Origin: Granulosicoccus sp045110515
GTDB lineage: Bacteria > Pseudomonadota > Gammaproteobacteria > Granulosicoccales > Granulosicoccaceae
DNA length: 64,000 nt
Assembly: GCA_045110515.1 (NCBI GenBank)
Contig: JBGCGD010000036.1
Coordinates: forward strand, 1 to 64,000
Direction of reading: 5' to 3'
This document shows, piece after piece, positions 52,388-61,818 of this stretch; the stretch's first letter is position 1, and every line of letters starts with the position of its first letter. Made by a program: the position numbers and the translations under genes. The notes under the pieces are model-generated. The model worked only from the letters and a program-made list of their open reading frames with translations. It was not told the DNA's origin and searched no databases.

Positions 52388-53263
52388 ATGAAAGAGCGCT
52401 TTCAAGACATGCTGCCAAAGCTTGTGTTAGGTCCAAGCTTTCTGCTTATTCTGTTTTTTGTGTACGGCTTTATTGCCTACACAGGGTATCTGTCGATGTC
52501 AGATTCCAAAATGTTGCCCTCTTATGGGTTTGTCGGTATGGACAACTACGAACGCTTGTGGAAGCTTCGCCATTGGTCGGGTGCTTTGAAAAACCTTGCC
52601 GTGTTTGGTTCCTTGTACATCATTATTTGCAGTGTGCTTGGATTAACACTGGCCATTTTACTCGATCAAAAAATCCGGGCTGAGGGTGTACTCCGCCCCA
52701 TTTATTTATACCCTATGGCTCTGTCGTTTATCGTTACAGGTACTGCATGGAAATGGTTTCTTGATCCAGGTATTGGTCTAGAACACACCATGCATCAGTG
52801 GGGATGGGAGAGTTTTGAGTTCGACTGGATAAAAAGCCGAACGAACGCCATTTACACAGTGGTCATAGCAGCTGTTTGGCAAAGCTCGGGTTTTGTCATG
52901 GCGATGTTTTTAGCCGGCCTGCGAGGTGTCGATTCCGATATCATTCGCGCTGCTGAAATCGATGGTGCGTCAAGAGCTCGTATCTACCGCCGCGTCATTA
53001 TTCCTCTCATGCGGCCTGTGTTTTTGTCGGCTTTTGTGGTGTTAGCTCACCTGGCTATAAAGTCCTACGATTTAGTTATTGCCTTAACTGGCGGCGGTCC
53101 TGGCAAAGCCACTGAGTTGCCAGCAACGTTTATGTATTCGTACACGTTTAGCCGAAATTTGATGGGCATAGGGGCATCGTCAGCCATCATTATGTTGATT
53201 ATGATTTTCTCCATCATCGTTCCGTATCTCTATACAGAACTTCGCTCGGATTCAAAGCGATGA
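52388..53263 (+). CDS. gtsB: Sugar ABC transporter permease 1 (GtsB-like)
   Basis: A 291-aa inner membrane permease with about six helices. The EAA-type loop for ATPase contact is near AAEIDGASRARIYRRVIIPLMRP (about 195-217). It follows gtsA after 185 bp containing the hairpin, and overlaps gtsC by four bases (ATGA). It is the MalF-like half of the channel. Confidence 0.85.
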   Translation: MKERFQDMLPKLVLGPSFLLILFFVYGFIAYTGYLSMSDSKMLPSYGFVGMDNYERLWKLRHWSGALKNLAVFGSLYIIICSVLGLTLAILLDQKIRAEGVLRPIYLYPMALSFIVTGTAWKWFLDPGIGLEHTMHQWGWESFEFDWIKSRTNAIYTVVIAAVWQSSGFVMAMFLAGLRGVDSDIIRAAEIDGASRARIYRRVIIPLMRPVFLSAFVVLAHLAIKSYDLVIALTGGGPGKATELPATFMYSYTFSRNLMGIGASSAIIMLIMIFSIIVPYLYTELRSDSKR

Positions 53264-54123
53264 ACAGTGCAAGTAAATTATCGTTTGGCCGAATTACGCT
53301 ATATGTGGTGTTGTTCGTATTTGCCATTTATTACCTGTTGCCGCTTTACGTCATGCTGGTTAACTCGTTTAAACCACTCGATGAGATCCGACAGGGCGAC
53401 ATGCTTGCCTTGCCCCAAGTATGGACCATAGCCCCTTGGGCAAGCGCTTGGTCAACCGCACAAATCGGCGTTCAAGCTACAGGCCTAAAGCCGTACTTCA
53501 TGAATTCCATCTCTATGGTCGTGCCGGCAGTGCTCTTGTCTACCGTGCTCGGAGCGCTCAATGGTTATGTCTTGACCAAGTGGCGTTTCAAAGGCGATGG
53601 CATTGTGTTTGGCCTTATATTGTTGTCTTGTTTTATTCCGTTTCAGATTGTGCTAATCCCCATGGCACGTATGCTCGGCATTTTAGGGTTGGCCGGAACC
53701 ACGTCCGGTTTAGTGCTTGTGCATCTTGTGTATGGCTTAGGGTTTACTACTCTATTTTTCCGCAATTACTACGCTGCATTTCCTACAGAGCTTATCCGCG
53801 CAGCTCAAATGGATGGTGCTGGTTTTTTTAGAATTTTCACGCGCATTCTGTTGCCGTCATCAGGGCCGATTATCGTCGTCACTGTCATATGGCAGTTCAC
53901 CAATATCTGGAACGATTTTCTCTTCGGAGCGAGCTTTGCCGATGTCGATTCGGTGCCTATGACCGTTGCATTGAATAATCTTGTTAGCTCATCAACCGGT
54001 GTTAAAGAATATAACGTGCATTTTGCGGGGGCGATTCTAGCGGCGTTGCCAACCCTTATTGTATACGTGGTATCTGGACGCTATTTTGTGCGTGGCCTTA
54101 TGGCTGGCGCCGTTAAAGGTTAA
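53260..54123 (+). CDS. gtsC: Sugar ABC transporter permease 2 (GtsC-like)
   Basis: A 287-aa MalG-like permease with about six helices. The ATPase-contact loop is near AAQMDGAGFFRIFTRILLPSSGP (about 187-209). The start overlaps the gtsB stop and its own stop overlaps the ATPase start by one base, so all three genes are translationally coupled. The C-terminal YFVRGLMAGAVKG is typical of the group. Confidence 0.87.
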   Translation: MNSASKLSFGRITLYVVLFVFAIYYLLPLYVMLVNSFKPLDEIRQGDMLALPQVWTIAPWASAWSTAQIGVQATGLKPYFMNSISMVVPAVLLSTVLGALNGYVLTKWRFKGDGIVFGLILLSCFIPFQIVLIPMARMLGILGLAGTTSGLVLVHLVYGLGFTTLFFRNYYAAFPTELIRAAQMDGAGFFRIFTRILLPSSGPIIVVTVIWQFTNIWNDFLFGASFADVDSVPMTVALNNLVSSSTGVKEYNVHFAGAILAALPTLIVYVVSGRYFVRGLMAGAVKG

Positions 54124-55256
54124 TGTCAAATTTAATGAACAGCAAAACACATTCGTTTCTCGAGATCGACAATCTGGGCAAGCAGTACGCTGGTGTCGAT
54201 GCATTAAAGTCAGTCTCTATTGATGTAGAGGAGGGTGGCTTTCTCGTGTTGGTGGGGCCGTCGGGTTGTGGCAAATCCACTTTGCTCAACATGATTGCAG
54301 GCTTCGAGCCCGCGACGAGTGGTGACATTCGAATGGCCGGTAAGTCAATCGCCGATTTGCATCCGTCAAAGCGTGATATCGCGATGGTTTTCCAATCCTA
54401 CGCGCTCTATCCGAATATGAGTGTTGCAGGCAACATCGGTTTTGGTATGGAAACTCGCGGCGTCCCAAAAGCTGAGCGATTGAAAAAAATTGACGAGGTT
54501 GCCTCGATTTTGCAAATTGAGCCGTTGTTAAAGCGCAAGCCGGCACAATTAAGTGGTGGGCAGCGACAGCGTGTGGCAATGGGGCGTGCGCTCGTTAGAG
54601 ATCCTCAGGCGTTTTTATTCGACGAACCGTTATCCAATCTCGATGCTCGTTTACGGGTAGATATGCGTGCGGAAATCAAAAAGCTTCATGCGCGACTGGG
54701 CACCACCATTGTGTATGTGACTCACGATCAAATCGAGGCGATGACGCTTGCCACTAAAATTGCGGTTTTAAAGCTGGGTGAGTTGCAGCAAGTAGGAACA
54801 CCGGACGAAATCTACAACGCGCCTGCCAATACCTTTGTCGCTGATTTCATGGGCTCTCCGGCTATGAACCGTATCACCGGTCAATTGGAGCTCTCAGATG
54901 GGGGCATAGATTTTGTGATGGGTCCTTACCGCTTACGTTTGCACGAGCCGAGCAAACAGCATAGAGAAATTGCAGAGCAAAATGGCACCGTTGACTTCGG
55001 AATACGCTCAGAAAATATCAGTGAAGAACCCAGAGCTGAGGGTGTAGCTGCTGCAGGCAACGCTTTATTGTTGCAAGTTGATCTTGTCGAGCCTACCGGC
55101 TCTGATACGTTCATTTCCACAAAAGACGAACACGCAGTGTTTACCGCTCGTATTGCCAATCACGTGAAAGCAAGTGTGGGTGAGAAGGTGGAATTGTATT
55201 TCGATATGAGCAAGGCTCACTTCTTTGACACCAACACGGGTAACCGTATCCCCTAA
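54123..55256 (+). CDS. gtsD: Sugar ABC transporter ATP-binding protein (MalK/GtsD-like)
   Basis: A 377-aa ATPase that drives sugar uptake. Walker A VGPSGCGKSTLLNMI (about 42-56), signature LSGGQRQRVAMGRALVRDP (about 144-162), Walker B AFLFDEPLSNLDA and switch His in VYVTHDQIEAMTLA are complete. The C-terminal MalK-type TOBE region (about 245-370) is present; it often mediates regulation. It is the last gene of the operon. Confidence 0.9.
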   Translation: MSNLMNSKTHSFLEIDNLGKQYAGVDALKSVSIDVEEGGFLVLVGPSGCGKSTLLNMIAGFEPATSGDIRMAGKSIADLHPSKRDIAMVFQSYALYPNMSVAGNIGFGMETRGVPKAERLKKIDEVASILQIEPLLKRKPAQLSGGQRQRVAMGRALVRDPQAFLFDEPLSNLDARLRVDMRAEIKKLHARLGTTIVYVTHDQIEAMTLATKIAVLKLGELQQVGTPDEIYNAPANTFVADFMGSPAMNRITGQLELSDGGIDFVMGPYRLRLHEPSKQHREIAEQNGTVDFGIRSENISEEPRAEGVAAAGNALLLQVDLVEPTGSDTFISTKDEHAVFTARIANHVKASVGEKVELYFDMSKAHFFDTNTGNRIP

Positions 55257-55779
55257 TGGCAAGCACGAGCCGTCGCGCTAGTGGGCCGTAAGCCTGAGAA
55301 GCTGAGCCCATAGAGCGCGATATCAGCAAATCGTACGTCGCGAAGTCGGATTTGCCGTAACCGTTACATAGCTCAAAGGGCTTTGTTTACCGTGAGTTCG
55401 ATTTCAATGCCGATTGGGGCGTGTGTGCAGTCTATATCATTCGGTTGTCAAGCCGGCCCGGCCTCGTTACTTGTGCAGCTAACCAGTAACAGTCATTATA
55501 GTGCTTCAGAGGTAGTGACTTCGAACCGTTAACGGCTTGAATGTGCGAACAGATTTCTGATCAGTTTGCAACTCTTTCGACTCTAATGGCACCATGAATA
55601 ATACCTCTTCTCTGGCACAAGAGATGCACTTAACCAGAACAAATATTCGCGATATTCTAGCGAGGTTTGCGTGCACGGGCAGAGCGTCTTTGCGTGCTGA
55701 AAAGTGATTCATCGAAGAGAAGCCAAAACGCCGCTGTTCGACTGAGCTTTTGCTGTTTCGTTTACCACCGTATTTGCCA
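55257..55779. other. Long leader region before nqr operon
   Basis: A 523-bp stretch with no convincing gene. Small palindromes include GTAACCGTTAC (55357-55367), similar to the lacI operator but with one extra base, and CCGTTAACGG (near 55528). A 37-codon frame (55594-55707) has a sequence, LAQEMHLTRTNIRDILARF, that could fold as a helix-turn-helix but has no ribosome site. The nqr promoter should be in the last 150 bases. Confidence 0.45.
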
Positions 55780-57138
55780 ATGAATGTGATAACAATCAAG
55801 AAGGGTCTAGATCTGCCTTTGGAGGGCAACCCAGATCAATCCATTCACCCAGCACCCGCCACAGAGAAAGTTGCTCTGATTGGTCGCGACTTCATCGGCT
55901 TGCGTCCGTCGATGGCAGTGGCAGTGGGTGACAGGGTGGTTACCGGTCAAACACTGTTTACCGATAAGCACGACCCCAAGGTGTGCTACACCAGTCCAGG
56001 CACGGGTACCGTTGAATCCATCAACCGCGGTGCACGTCGAGTACTTCAGTCCGTCATCATCAGACTCGACGCCGATGAAGCTAATGACGAGCTGCGCAAA
56101 GCGGTCTCGAGCAGTGAGCTTGCTGATTTGGATACTGATGATATTCGCGATGCGCTATGCAGCAGCGGTCTCTGGACGGCTTTCCGAACTCGTCCGTACA
56201 GCAAGGTCCCTCAATCGGATGCGAAGCCTGAGTCTATTTTTGTAACGGCCATGGACACTAATCCGTTGGCAGCTGACCCGGCGGTTATCATTGCAGAGCA
56301 TGCTAGTGATTTTCAAGACGGCTTAAACCTGCTGTCAAAACTGACCGAAGGCAAGGTGCACGTATGCAAGGCCGAAGGTGCCAGCATGGATGTAACCTCG
56401 CAGGCGGCTGTACAAGTGACAGAATTTACCGGGCCTCACCCTGCAGGGCTTCCTGGAACCCATATTCATCATTTGCATCCTGTGGGTGCAGAGCGGGTCG
56501 TCTGGCATATCGGCTATCAGGACGTCATTGCTATTGCAAAGTTATTCACCACGGGTAAGCTCTGGCTGGAGCGTGTTGTCGCATTAGCAGGTCCAGTGGT
56601 CCATGAACCGCGATTGATTCGTACACGTCTGGGTGCGAGTACTGAGGATCTTGTTCGAGACGCCCACGAAAAGGTGGAATGCCGAATCATTTCCGGTTCT
56701 GTCTTATCGGGTAGGCGTGCGAATAACTGGGCGGCCTATCTGGGTCGCTACCACACACAAATTTCGGTTTTGGCAGAAGGGCGTGAGCGTGAGCTGCTGG
56801 GTTGGATTAACCCGAAAAGCTCGAAGTACTCGTTTGCCAATATTTTTCTGTCCAGCTTCAAACGTATGACCAACAAGTTTGACTTTCACACATCCACCAA
56901 CGGCAGCCCGCGTGCCATGGTGCCCGTCGGGCTTTATGAAAAAGTAATGCCCATGGACATCTTGCCAACGCAACTGCTGCGATCACTGTTAGTCAGTGAT
57001 ACAGACCAGGCCCAGAGGCTGGGTTGTCTGGAATTGGATGAGGAGGATCTCGCTTTATGCGCGTTCGTTTGCTCTGGTAAATACAATTTCGGGCCTGCAT
57101 TGCGCAACAACCTTGAACAAATAGAGAAGGAAGGCTAA
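55780..57138 (+). CDS. nqrA: Na+-translocating NADH:quinone reductase subunit A
   Basis: Cytoplasm-facing subunit of the sodium-pumping NADH:ubiquinone oxidoreductase. Start chosen at ATG 55780, giving the usual N-terminus (MNVITIKKGLDLPLEG; 452 aa). GFIGLRPSM-like (RDFIGLRPSMAV), GTGTVESINRGARRVLQSV and TNPLAADP are recognisable NqrA segments. First gene of a coupled operon: its stop overlaps nqrB by one base. It carries no flavin or metal of its own. Confidence 0.93.
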   Translation: MNVITIKKGLDLPLEGNPDQSIHPAPATEKVALIGRDFIGLRPSMAVAVGDRVVTGQTLFTDKHDPKVCYTSPGTGTVESINRGARRVLQSVIIRLDADEANDELRKAVSSSELADLDTDDIRDALCSSGLWTAFRTRPYSKVPQSDAKPESIFVTAMDTNPLAADPAVIIAEHASDFQDGLNLLSKLTEGKVHVCKAEGASMDVTSQAAVQVTEFTGPHPAGLPGTHIHHLHPVGAERVVWHIGYQDVIAIAKLFTTGKLWLERVVALAGPVVHEPRLIRTRLGASTEDLVRDAHEKVECRIISGSVLSGRRANNWAAYLGRYHTQISVLAEGRERELLGWINPKSSKYSFANIFLSSFKRMTNKFDFHTSTNGSPRAMVPVGLYEKVMPMDILPTQLLRSLLVSDTDQAQRLGCLELDEEDLALCAFVCSGKYNFGPALRNNLEQIEKEG

Positions 57139-58358
57139 TGAGCTCATTGAGACGTTGGCTTGACCGCCAACACCCACAGTTTGCGAAAGGCGGTCGGTAC
57201 GAAAAGTACTACGCCTTGTACGAAATGGTTGATACCTTCCTGTACACGCCACCGGATGTCACCCGTACCTCGCCGCATGTGCGTGATGCTATCGATCTGA
57301 AACGTGTCATGAGTTACGTGGTGGTGGCAACACTGCCTTGTATCCTATTCGGCATGTGGAATACCGGCTACCAGGCTCATCTGGGCATGGCTGCATTGGG
57401 TCAGGACGCTGCTGAAGGATGGCGTGGCGCTATCATGGCATTGCTGGGCGTGGACTATGACGCTGGCAGCCTGTACGACAACGTCGTTCACGGTTTCTTG
57501 TACTTCATGCCGATCTACATCGTCACGCTCATGGCCGGTGGCTTTTGGGAGGTGCTGTTTGCCGCTGTCCGAAACCACGAAGTTAACGAGGGTTTCCTCG
57601 TCACATCGATGCTGTATGCGTTGATATTGCCGCCCACTATCCCGCTCTGGCAGGCGGCGTTGGGAATCTCATTCGGGGTTGTCATCGGTAAAGAGGTGTT
57701 TGGCGGTACCGGCAAAAACTTCATGAACCCGGCTTTAACGGGTCGAGCGTTCCTGTTCTTTGCCTATCCTGCGCAGTTGTCCGGTGATTCTGTTTGGACA
57801 GCGGTTGATGGCTTTAGTGGTGCAACCGCGCTGAGCCTGGGTCAGCAAGGTGGTGTTGAAGCCATTACTGGCGCCGGCATTGAATGGATGGACGCCTTCT
57901 TTGGTTCTATTCAAGGATCTTTCGGATCGACATCAACGTTGGCGTGTCTCTTGGGCGCGGCCTTCTTGATTTATACACGCATAGCATCCTGGCGAATTAT
58001 CGCAGGGGTGTTCATTGGTATGGTTGTCACGACCTTGCTGCTGAACGGTATCGGAAGCGACACCAATGAGATGTTTGCAGTGCCTTGGCACTGGCATTTT
58101 GTACTCGGTGGCTTTGCCTTCGGCATGGTCTTTATGGCCACTGACCCCGTTAGTGCGGCCCACACCGATGCAGGGCGATGGATATTCGGCCTGTTAATCG
58201 GGTTTATGACGGTCATCATACGTGTGGTGAATCCGGCTTATCCGGAAGGCATCATGCTGGCCATCCTGTTTGCCAACCTGATTGCACCTTTGATTGATTA
58301 CGGGGTGGTTCAGGCTAACGTCCGACGACGGATTAAGCGAAGTGGAGCTGCCTCATGA
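57138..58358 (+). CDS. nqrB: Na+-translocating NADH:quinone reductase subunit B
   Basis: A 406-aa membrane subunit with about nine to ten helices. The covalent FMN attachment site is the Thr in GFSGATALSLG (about residue 231). GRAFLFFAYPAQLSGD and GTGKNFMNPALTGR are further NqrB features. It overlaps nqrC by four bases. FMN is attached by the ApbE protein encoded downstream. Confidence 0.95.
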   Translation: MSSLRRWLDRQHPQFAKGGRYEKYYALYEMVDTFLYTPPDVTRTSPHVRDAIDLKRVMSYVVVATLPCILFGMWNTGYQAHLGMAALGQDAAEGWRGAIMALLGVDYDAGSLYDNVVHGFLYFMPIYIVTLMAGGFWEVLFAAVRNHEVNEGFLVTSMLYALILPPTIPLWQAALGISFGVVIGKEVFGGTGKNFMNPALTGRAFLFFAYPAQLSGDSVWTAVDGFSGATALSLGQQGGVEAITGAGIEWMDAFFGSIQGSFGSTSTLACLLGAAFLIYTRIASWRIIAGVFIGMVVTTLLLNGIGSDTNEMFAVPWHWHFVLGGFAFGMVFMATDPVSAAHTDAGRWIFGLLIGFMTVIIRVVNPAYPEGIMLAILFANLIAPLIDYGVVQANVRRRIKRSGAAS

Positions 58359-59266
58359 CCAGTCCAATCGATAAGACCGATAAAAAAATAAAAGCTGCTG
58401 ACCCTTCGCAAATTGTGCGCGAAGATGATGCTGAAACCTCAACGCTGAGTGATCGTTTCGGTTTTCTCGCGCCGGTCAAAGCCATCATGGCCCAGCCTAA
58501 CGACAGCACGCAGAAGACTCTATTAGTGGCGGTCATTCTGTGTCTGGCATGTTCCGTTATCGTATCGGCCGCGGCTGTTATTTTACGACCAACACAAGAT
58601 GCGAATGCAGCATTAGACAGAAAGCGAAACATTGTCCAGGTGGCAGGCTTATTGGATGCCAGCGGCAACGTTGAAAAAGCATTTGAAAACGTCTCCAGCC
58701 GTATGGTTAATCTTGATACGGGTGAGTTCACAAATGAGCTTGATGGTGTTGCCTACGACCAGTATGTCGCGGCTCGTGACCCGCAGCTGAGTATGGCACT
58801 GGATAAGGCTGACGATATAGCCGGTATCGGTCGTCGCGCCCAGTTCGCTGAGGTGTACCTCATTGGCGGCGAGGATGATTTCGATCAAATAGTTCTTCCT
58901 ATTCACGGCCTGGGTCTTTGGTCAACGCTGTACGGCTTTGTGTCTTTATCTAGCGATTTGACCACCATCTCTGGTTTGAAGTTTTACGCGCATGCGGAAA
59001 CTCCAGGCTTAGGTGGTGAAGTGGATAACCCGGTATGGCAGAGCAAGTGGGAAGGCAAACTGGCGTTTGACGAAGCGGGCGAACTTCAAATTGAAGTGAT
59101 CAAAGGTGTTGTCGATCCGAAAAATGCCGCCGCCATTCATCAGGTTGATGGATTAGCAGGCGCAACCTTGACAAGTCGTGGTGTAAGCCAGCTGCTTCGT
59201 TTCTGGTTAGATGAGCAAGGCTTCGGAGCTTTCCTTAAAAACCTCAAGCAAGGGGAGGTCTCGTGA
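58355..59266 (+). CDS. nqrC: Na+-translocating NADH:quinone reductase subunit C
   Basis: A 303-aa subunit with one N-terminal transmembrane helix (about 53-73, LLVAVILCLACSVIVSAAAVI) and a periplasmic flavin domain. The covalent FMN site is in LAGATLTSRGV (about residue 268). The frame from 58355 has a good ribosome site (GGAG, seven bases upstream) and a 44-residue hydrophilic N-terminal extension compared with Vibrio NqrC. The usual start position corresponds to the internal ATG at 58487, which lacks a ribosome site. Confidence 0.92.
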   Translation: MTSPIDKTDKKIKAADPSQIVREDDAETSTLSDRFGFLAPVKAIMAQPNDSTQKTLLVAVILCLACSVIVSAAAVILRPTQDANAALDRKRNIVQVAGLLDASGNVEKAFENVSSRMVNLDTGEFTNELDGVAYDQYVAARDPQLSMALDKADDIAGIGRRAQFAEVYLIGGEDDFDQIVLPIHGLGLWSTLYGFVSLSSDLTTISGLKFYAHAETPGLGGEVDNPVWQSKWEGKLAFDEAGELQIEVIKGVVDPKNAAAIHQVDGLAGATLTSRGVSQLLRFWLDEQGFGAFLKNLKQGEVS

Positions 59267-59928
59267 TGGACGCGGATACTAAAAAAGTCGTATACGACCC
59301 GTTGGTCGACAACAATCCGATCACACTGCAAATTCTCGGTATTTGTTCGGCGCTTGCGGTTACAACAACACTCGCAGCCTCACTGCTGATGTGCTTAGCG
59401 TTGACCGCTGTTGTTGCTTGCTCGAATGCATCCATTTCGATGATTCGCCAGCACGTACCTTCTAGCATCCGGATTATCGTACAAATGACGATCATCGCAT
59501 CACTGGTTATCGTGGTCGATCAGCTGCTCAAGGCGTTCGCCTATGACATTGCCAAAACACTGTCTGTGTTTGTCGGTTTGATTATTACCAATTGCATCGT
59601 ATTGGGTCGTGCGGAAGCCTTCGCTATGAAGAACCCTCCCATGATCAGTATGCTTGATGGTCTGGGCAATGGCTTAGGCTACAGCCTGGTTCTGATTGTC
59701 GTCGGTGCGACACGTGAATTATTCGGCTCTGGCACATTGCTCGGCTACACCATTCTTCCTTCCGTCAACGACGGTGGTTGGTACTACACCAATGGACTGA
59801 TGCTGCTACCCCCAAGTGCGTTCTTTATCATCGGTCTGATGATCTGGGGAATTCGTACTTGGAAGAGTGCTCAGGTAGAAAAGCCGGACTATGAAATCCA
59901 GCAAGCTCATCATTCGGAGGTGGTTTGA
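59266..59928 (+). CDS. nqrD: Na+-translocating NADH:quinone reductase subunit D
   Basis: A 220-aa membrane subunit with about six helices, related to RnfE. The ATG at 59266 overlaps the nqrC stop in TGATG. Segments NPITLQILGICSALAVTT, TNCIVLGRAEAFAMKNPP and GATRELFGSGTLLG are characteristic. With NqrE it forms the membrane centre that binds a single iron via four Cys; the Cys in GICSAL (about residue 27) and TNCIV (about 109) fit. Confidence 0.94.
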   Translation: MDADTKKVVYDPLVDNNPITLQILGICSALAVTTTLAASLLMCLALTAVVACSNASISMIRQHVPSSIRIIVQMTIIASLVIVVDQLLKAFAYDIAKTLSVFVGLIITNCIVLGRAEAFAMKNPPMISMLDGLGNGLGYSLVLIVVGATRELFGSGTLLGYTILPSVNDGGWYYTNGLMLLPPSAFFIIGLMIWGIRTWKSAQVEKPDYEIQQAHHSEVV

Positions 59929-60536
59929 TGGAAGCCTATATCAGCCTGTTTGTTAAGGCTATATTCATTGAGAACCTCGCCTTGTCGTTCTTTTTGGGCA
60001 TGTGTACGTTTCTCGCAGTCTCCAAACAGATCGGCACAGCTATCGGTTTAGGTGCGGCGGTTATTCTGGTGCAAGTCATCACCGTCCCTGCAAACAACCT
60101 GTTGTTTCAATATCTGCTGAACGATGGTGCTTTAGCATGGATGGGATTGCCAGAAGTGGACCTAAGCTTCCTCGGCTTAATCTGTTACATCGGTGTTATT
60201 GCGGCCATGGTCCAAATTCTAGAGATGATTCTGGACAAGTATTTCCCGGCACTCTACAACGCCTTGGGTGTGTTCCTGCCGCTGATCACGGTTAACTGCG
60301 CCATCCTGGGTGGGTCGTTGTTCATGGTTGAACGTGACTACAACTTCAGTGAAAGTGTGGTCTACGGTGTAGGTAGTGGAGCGGGCTGGGCATTAGCCAT
60401 TACTGCACTGGCCGGAATTCGCGAAAAGCTTAAATACAGCGATGTACCCGACGGCTTGCAAGGTCTGGGTATTACGTTCATCACCGCAGGCCTTATGTCA
60501 CTGGGCTTCATGGCTTTCTCGGGGATTCAACTTTAA
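59928..60536 (+). CDS. nqrE: Na+-translocating NADH:quinone reductase subunit E
   Basis: A 202-aa membrane subunit, homologous to RnfA. It starts at ATG 59928 in TGATG overlap with nqrD. SFFLGMCTFLAVSKQI, LICYIGVIAAMVQILEMILDKYFP and LITVNCAILGGSLFM are conserved. The Cys in LGMCTF and VNCAIL complement those of NqrD in the iron site. It ends 54 bp before nqrF. Confidence 0.94.
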   Translation: MEAYISLFVKAIFIENLALSFFLGMCTFLAVSKQIGTAIGLGAAVILVQVITVPANNLLFQYLLNDGALAWMGLPEVDLSFLGLICYIGVIAAMVQILEMILDKYFPALYNALGVFLPLITVNCAILGGSLFMVERDYNFSESVVYGVGSGAGWALAITALAGIREKLKYSDVPDGLQGLGITFITAGLMSLGFMAFSGIQL

Positions 60537-60590
60537 TGAATAGGCTAAAGAGCTTGTCTACCCACAAAGCAAACAAGAGGGTGTCTTCTC

Positions 60591-61814
60591 ATGGTTGAGA
60601 TACTAGTCGGAGTTCTACTGTTCACCGTTGTATTGCTGGTGCTGGTAGGCATTATTCTGGGCGCCAAGTCGATGTTGGTGGCCAGCGGCAACGTTGATGT
60701 ATTAATCAACGGTGAAAAAACGGTACAAGCACCCGTCGGGTCAAAGCTGTTAGGCGCTTTGGCAGATGCAGAGTTATACGTTGCCTCAGCCTGTGGTGGC
60801 GGTGGTACGTGTGGTCAGTGTCGTGTCAATGTTCACGAAGGTGGTGGTTCCATCCTGCCAACAGAGACTGGCCATATCAATAAGCGTGAAGCGGCTGAAG
60901 GCGGACGACTGTCTTGCCAGCTAACCGTTAAGCAAAACATGAAAATCAGCGTTCCCGATGAAGTATTCGGTGTACGCAAATGGCGCTGTAAGGTTAAGTC
61001 GAACGAAAACGTCGCTACCTTCATCAAAGAGCTGGTTCTGGAATTGCCCAAGGGCGAGACGGTTCCGTTTCGTGCCGGTGGTTACATACAGATTGAGTGT
61101 CCCGCATACGATCTGCAGTACAGCGATTTTGATGTAGCGGACGAATTCCGTGGTGACTGGGACCGGTTTGATCTTTGGAAGGTTAAATCAAAAGTTAATG
61201 AGCCTGTTATGCGCGCTTATTCCATGGCGAACTACCCTGAAGAAGAGGGAATCATCATGCTGAACGTGCGTATTGCGACACCTCCACCGGGCAATCTTGA
61301 TGATGTTCCAGCCGGGCAAATGTCTTCTTGGATCTTCAACTTGAAGCCAGGCGATGAGGCGGATATTTCAGGTCCTTTTGGTGAGTTTTATGCAAAGGAA
61401 ACTGAAAACGAAATGGTGTTTATCGGTGGTGGCGCTGGAATGGCTCCCATGCGATCTCACATCTTTGATCAGTTAATGCGTCTTGATAGCAATCGAAAAA
61501 TCACATTTTGGTATGGTGCGAGAAGTCTTCGCGAGACGTTCTATGCCGACCATTTCGATAAGCTGCAGGAAAAGCACGAGAATTTTACGTGGCATCTGGC
61601 CTTGTCTGACCCGCAACCCGAAGACAACTGGACCGGCCACACTGGATTTATACATAACGTTCTTAACGACAACTACTTGAAGGATCACGCAGCGCCCGAA
61701 GACTGTGAGTTCTACATGTGTGGACCTCCGATGATGAATGCTGCGGTAGTCGATATGCTTCGAGAACTGGGTGTCGAAGACGATCACATAATGCTTGATG
61801 ATTTTGGCGGATAA
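60591..61814 (+). CDS. nqrF: Na+-translocating NADH:quinone reductase subunit F
   Basis: The NADH-oxidising subunit, 407 aa. An N-terminal membrane helix (about 3-26) is followed by a 2Fe-2S ferredoxin domain (CGGGGTCGQC, plus a fourth Cys in LSCQLTV, about 69-111), an FAD domain (RAYSMANYP) and an NADH domain (GGGAGMAPMRSH, CEFYMCGPPMMN). It ends four bases before apbE. Full length and complete motifs indicate a working complex. Confidence 0.95.
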   Translation: MVEILVGVLLFTVVLLVLVGIILGAKSMLVASGNVDVLINGEKTVQAPVGSKLLGALADAELYVASACGGGGTCGQCRVNVHEGGGSILPTETGHINKREAAEGGRLSCQLTVKQNMKISVPDEVFGVRKWRCKVKSNENVATFIKELVLELPKGETVPFRAGGYIQIECPAYDLQYSDFDVADEFRGDWDRFDLWKVKSKVNEPVMRAYSMANYPEEEGIIMLNVRIATPPPGNLDDVPAGQMSSWIFNLKPGDEADISGPFGEFYAKETENEMVFIGGGAGMAPMRSHIFDQLMRLDSNRKITFWYGARSLRETFYADHFDKLQEKHENFTWHLALSDPQPEDNWTGHTGFIHNVLNDNYLKDHAAPEDCEFYMCGPPMMNAAVVDMLRELGVEDDHIMLDDFGG

Positions 61815-61818
61815 AACG

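Noticed and set aside
55594..55707. 37-codon frame with an HTH-like segment before nqrA
   Set aside because: Too short, no ribosome site and no partner gene; kept only as a remark in the intergenic entry.
55506..55829. Minus-strand open frame of 107 codons overlapping the nqrA start
   Set aside because: It overlaps the conserved nqrA N-terminus, and no domain or ribosome site was seen.
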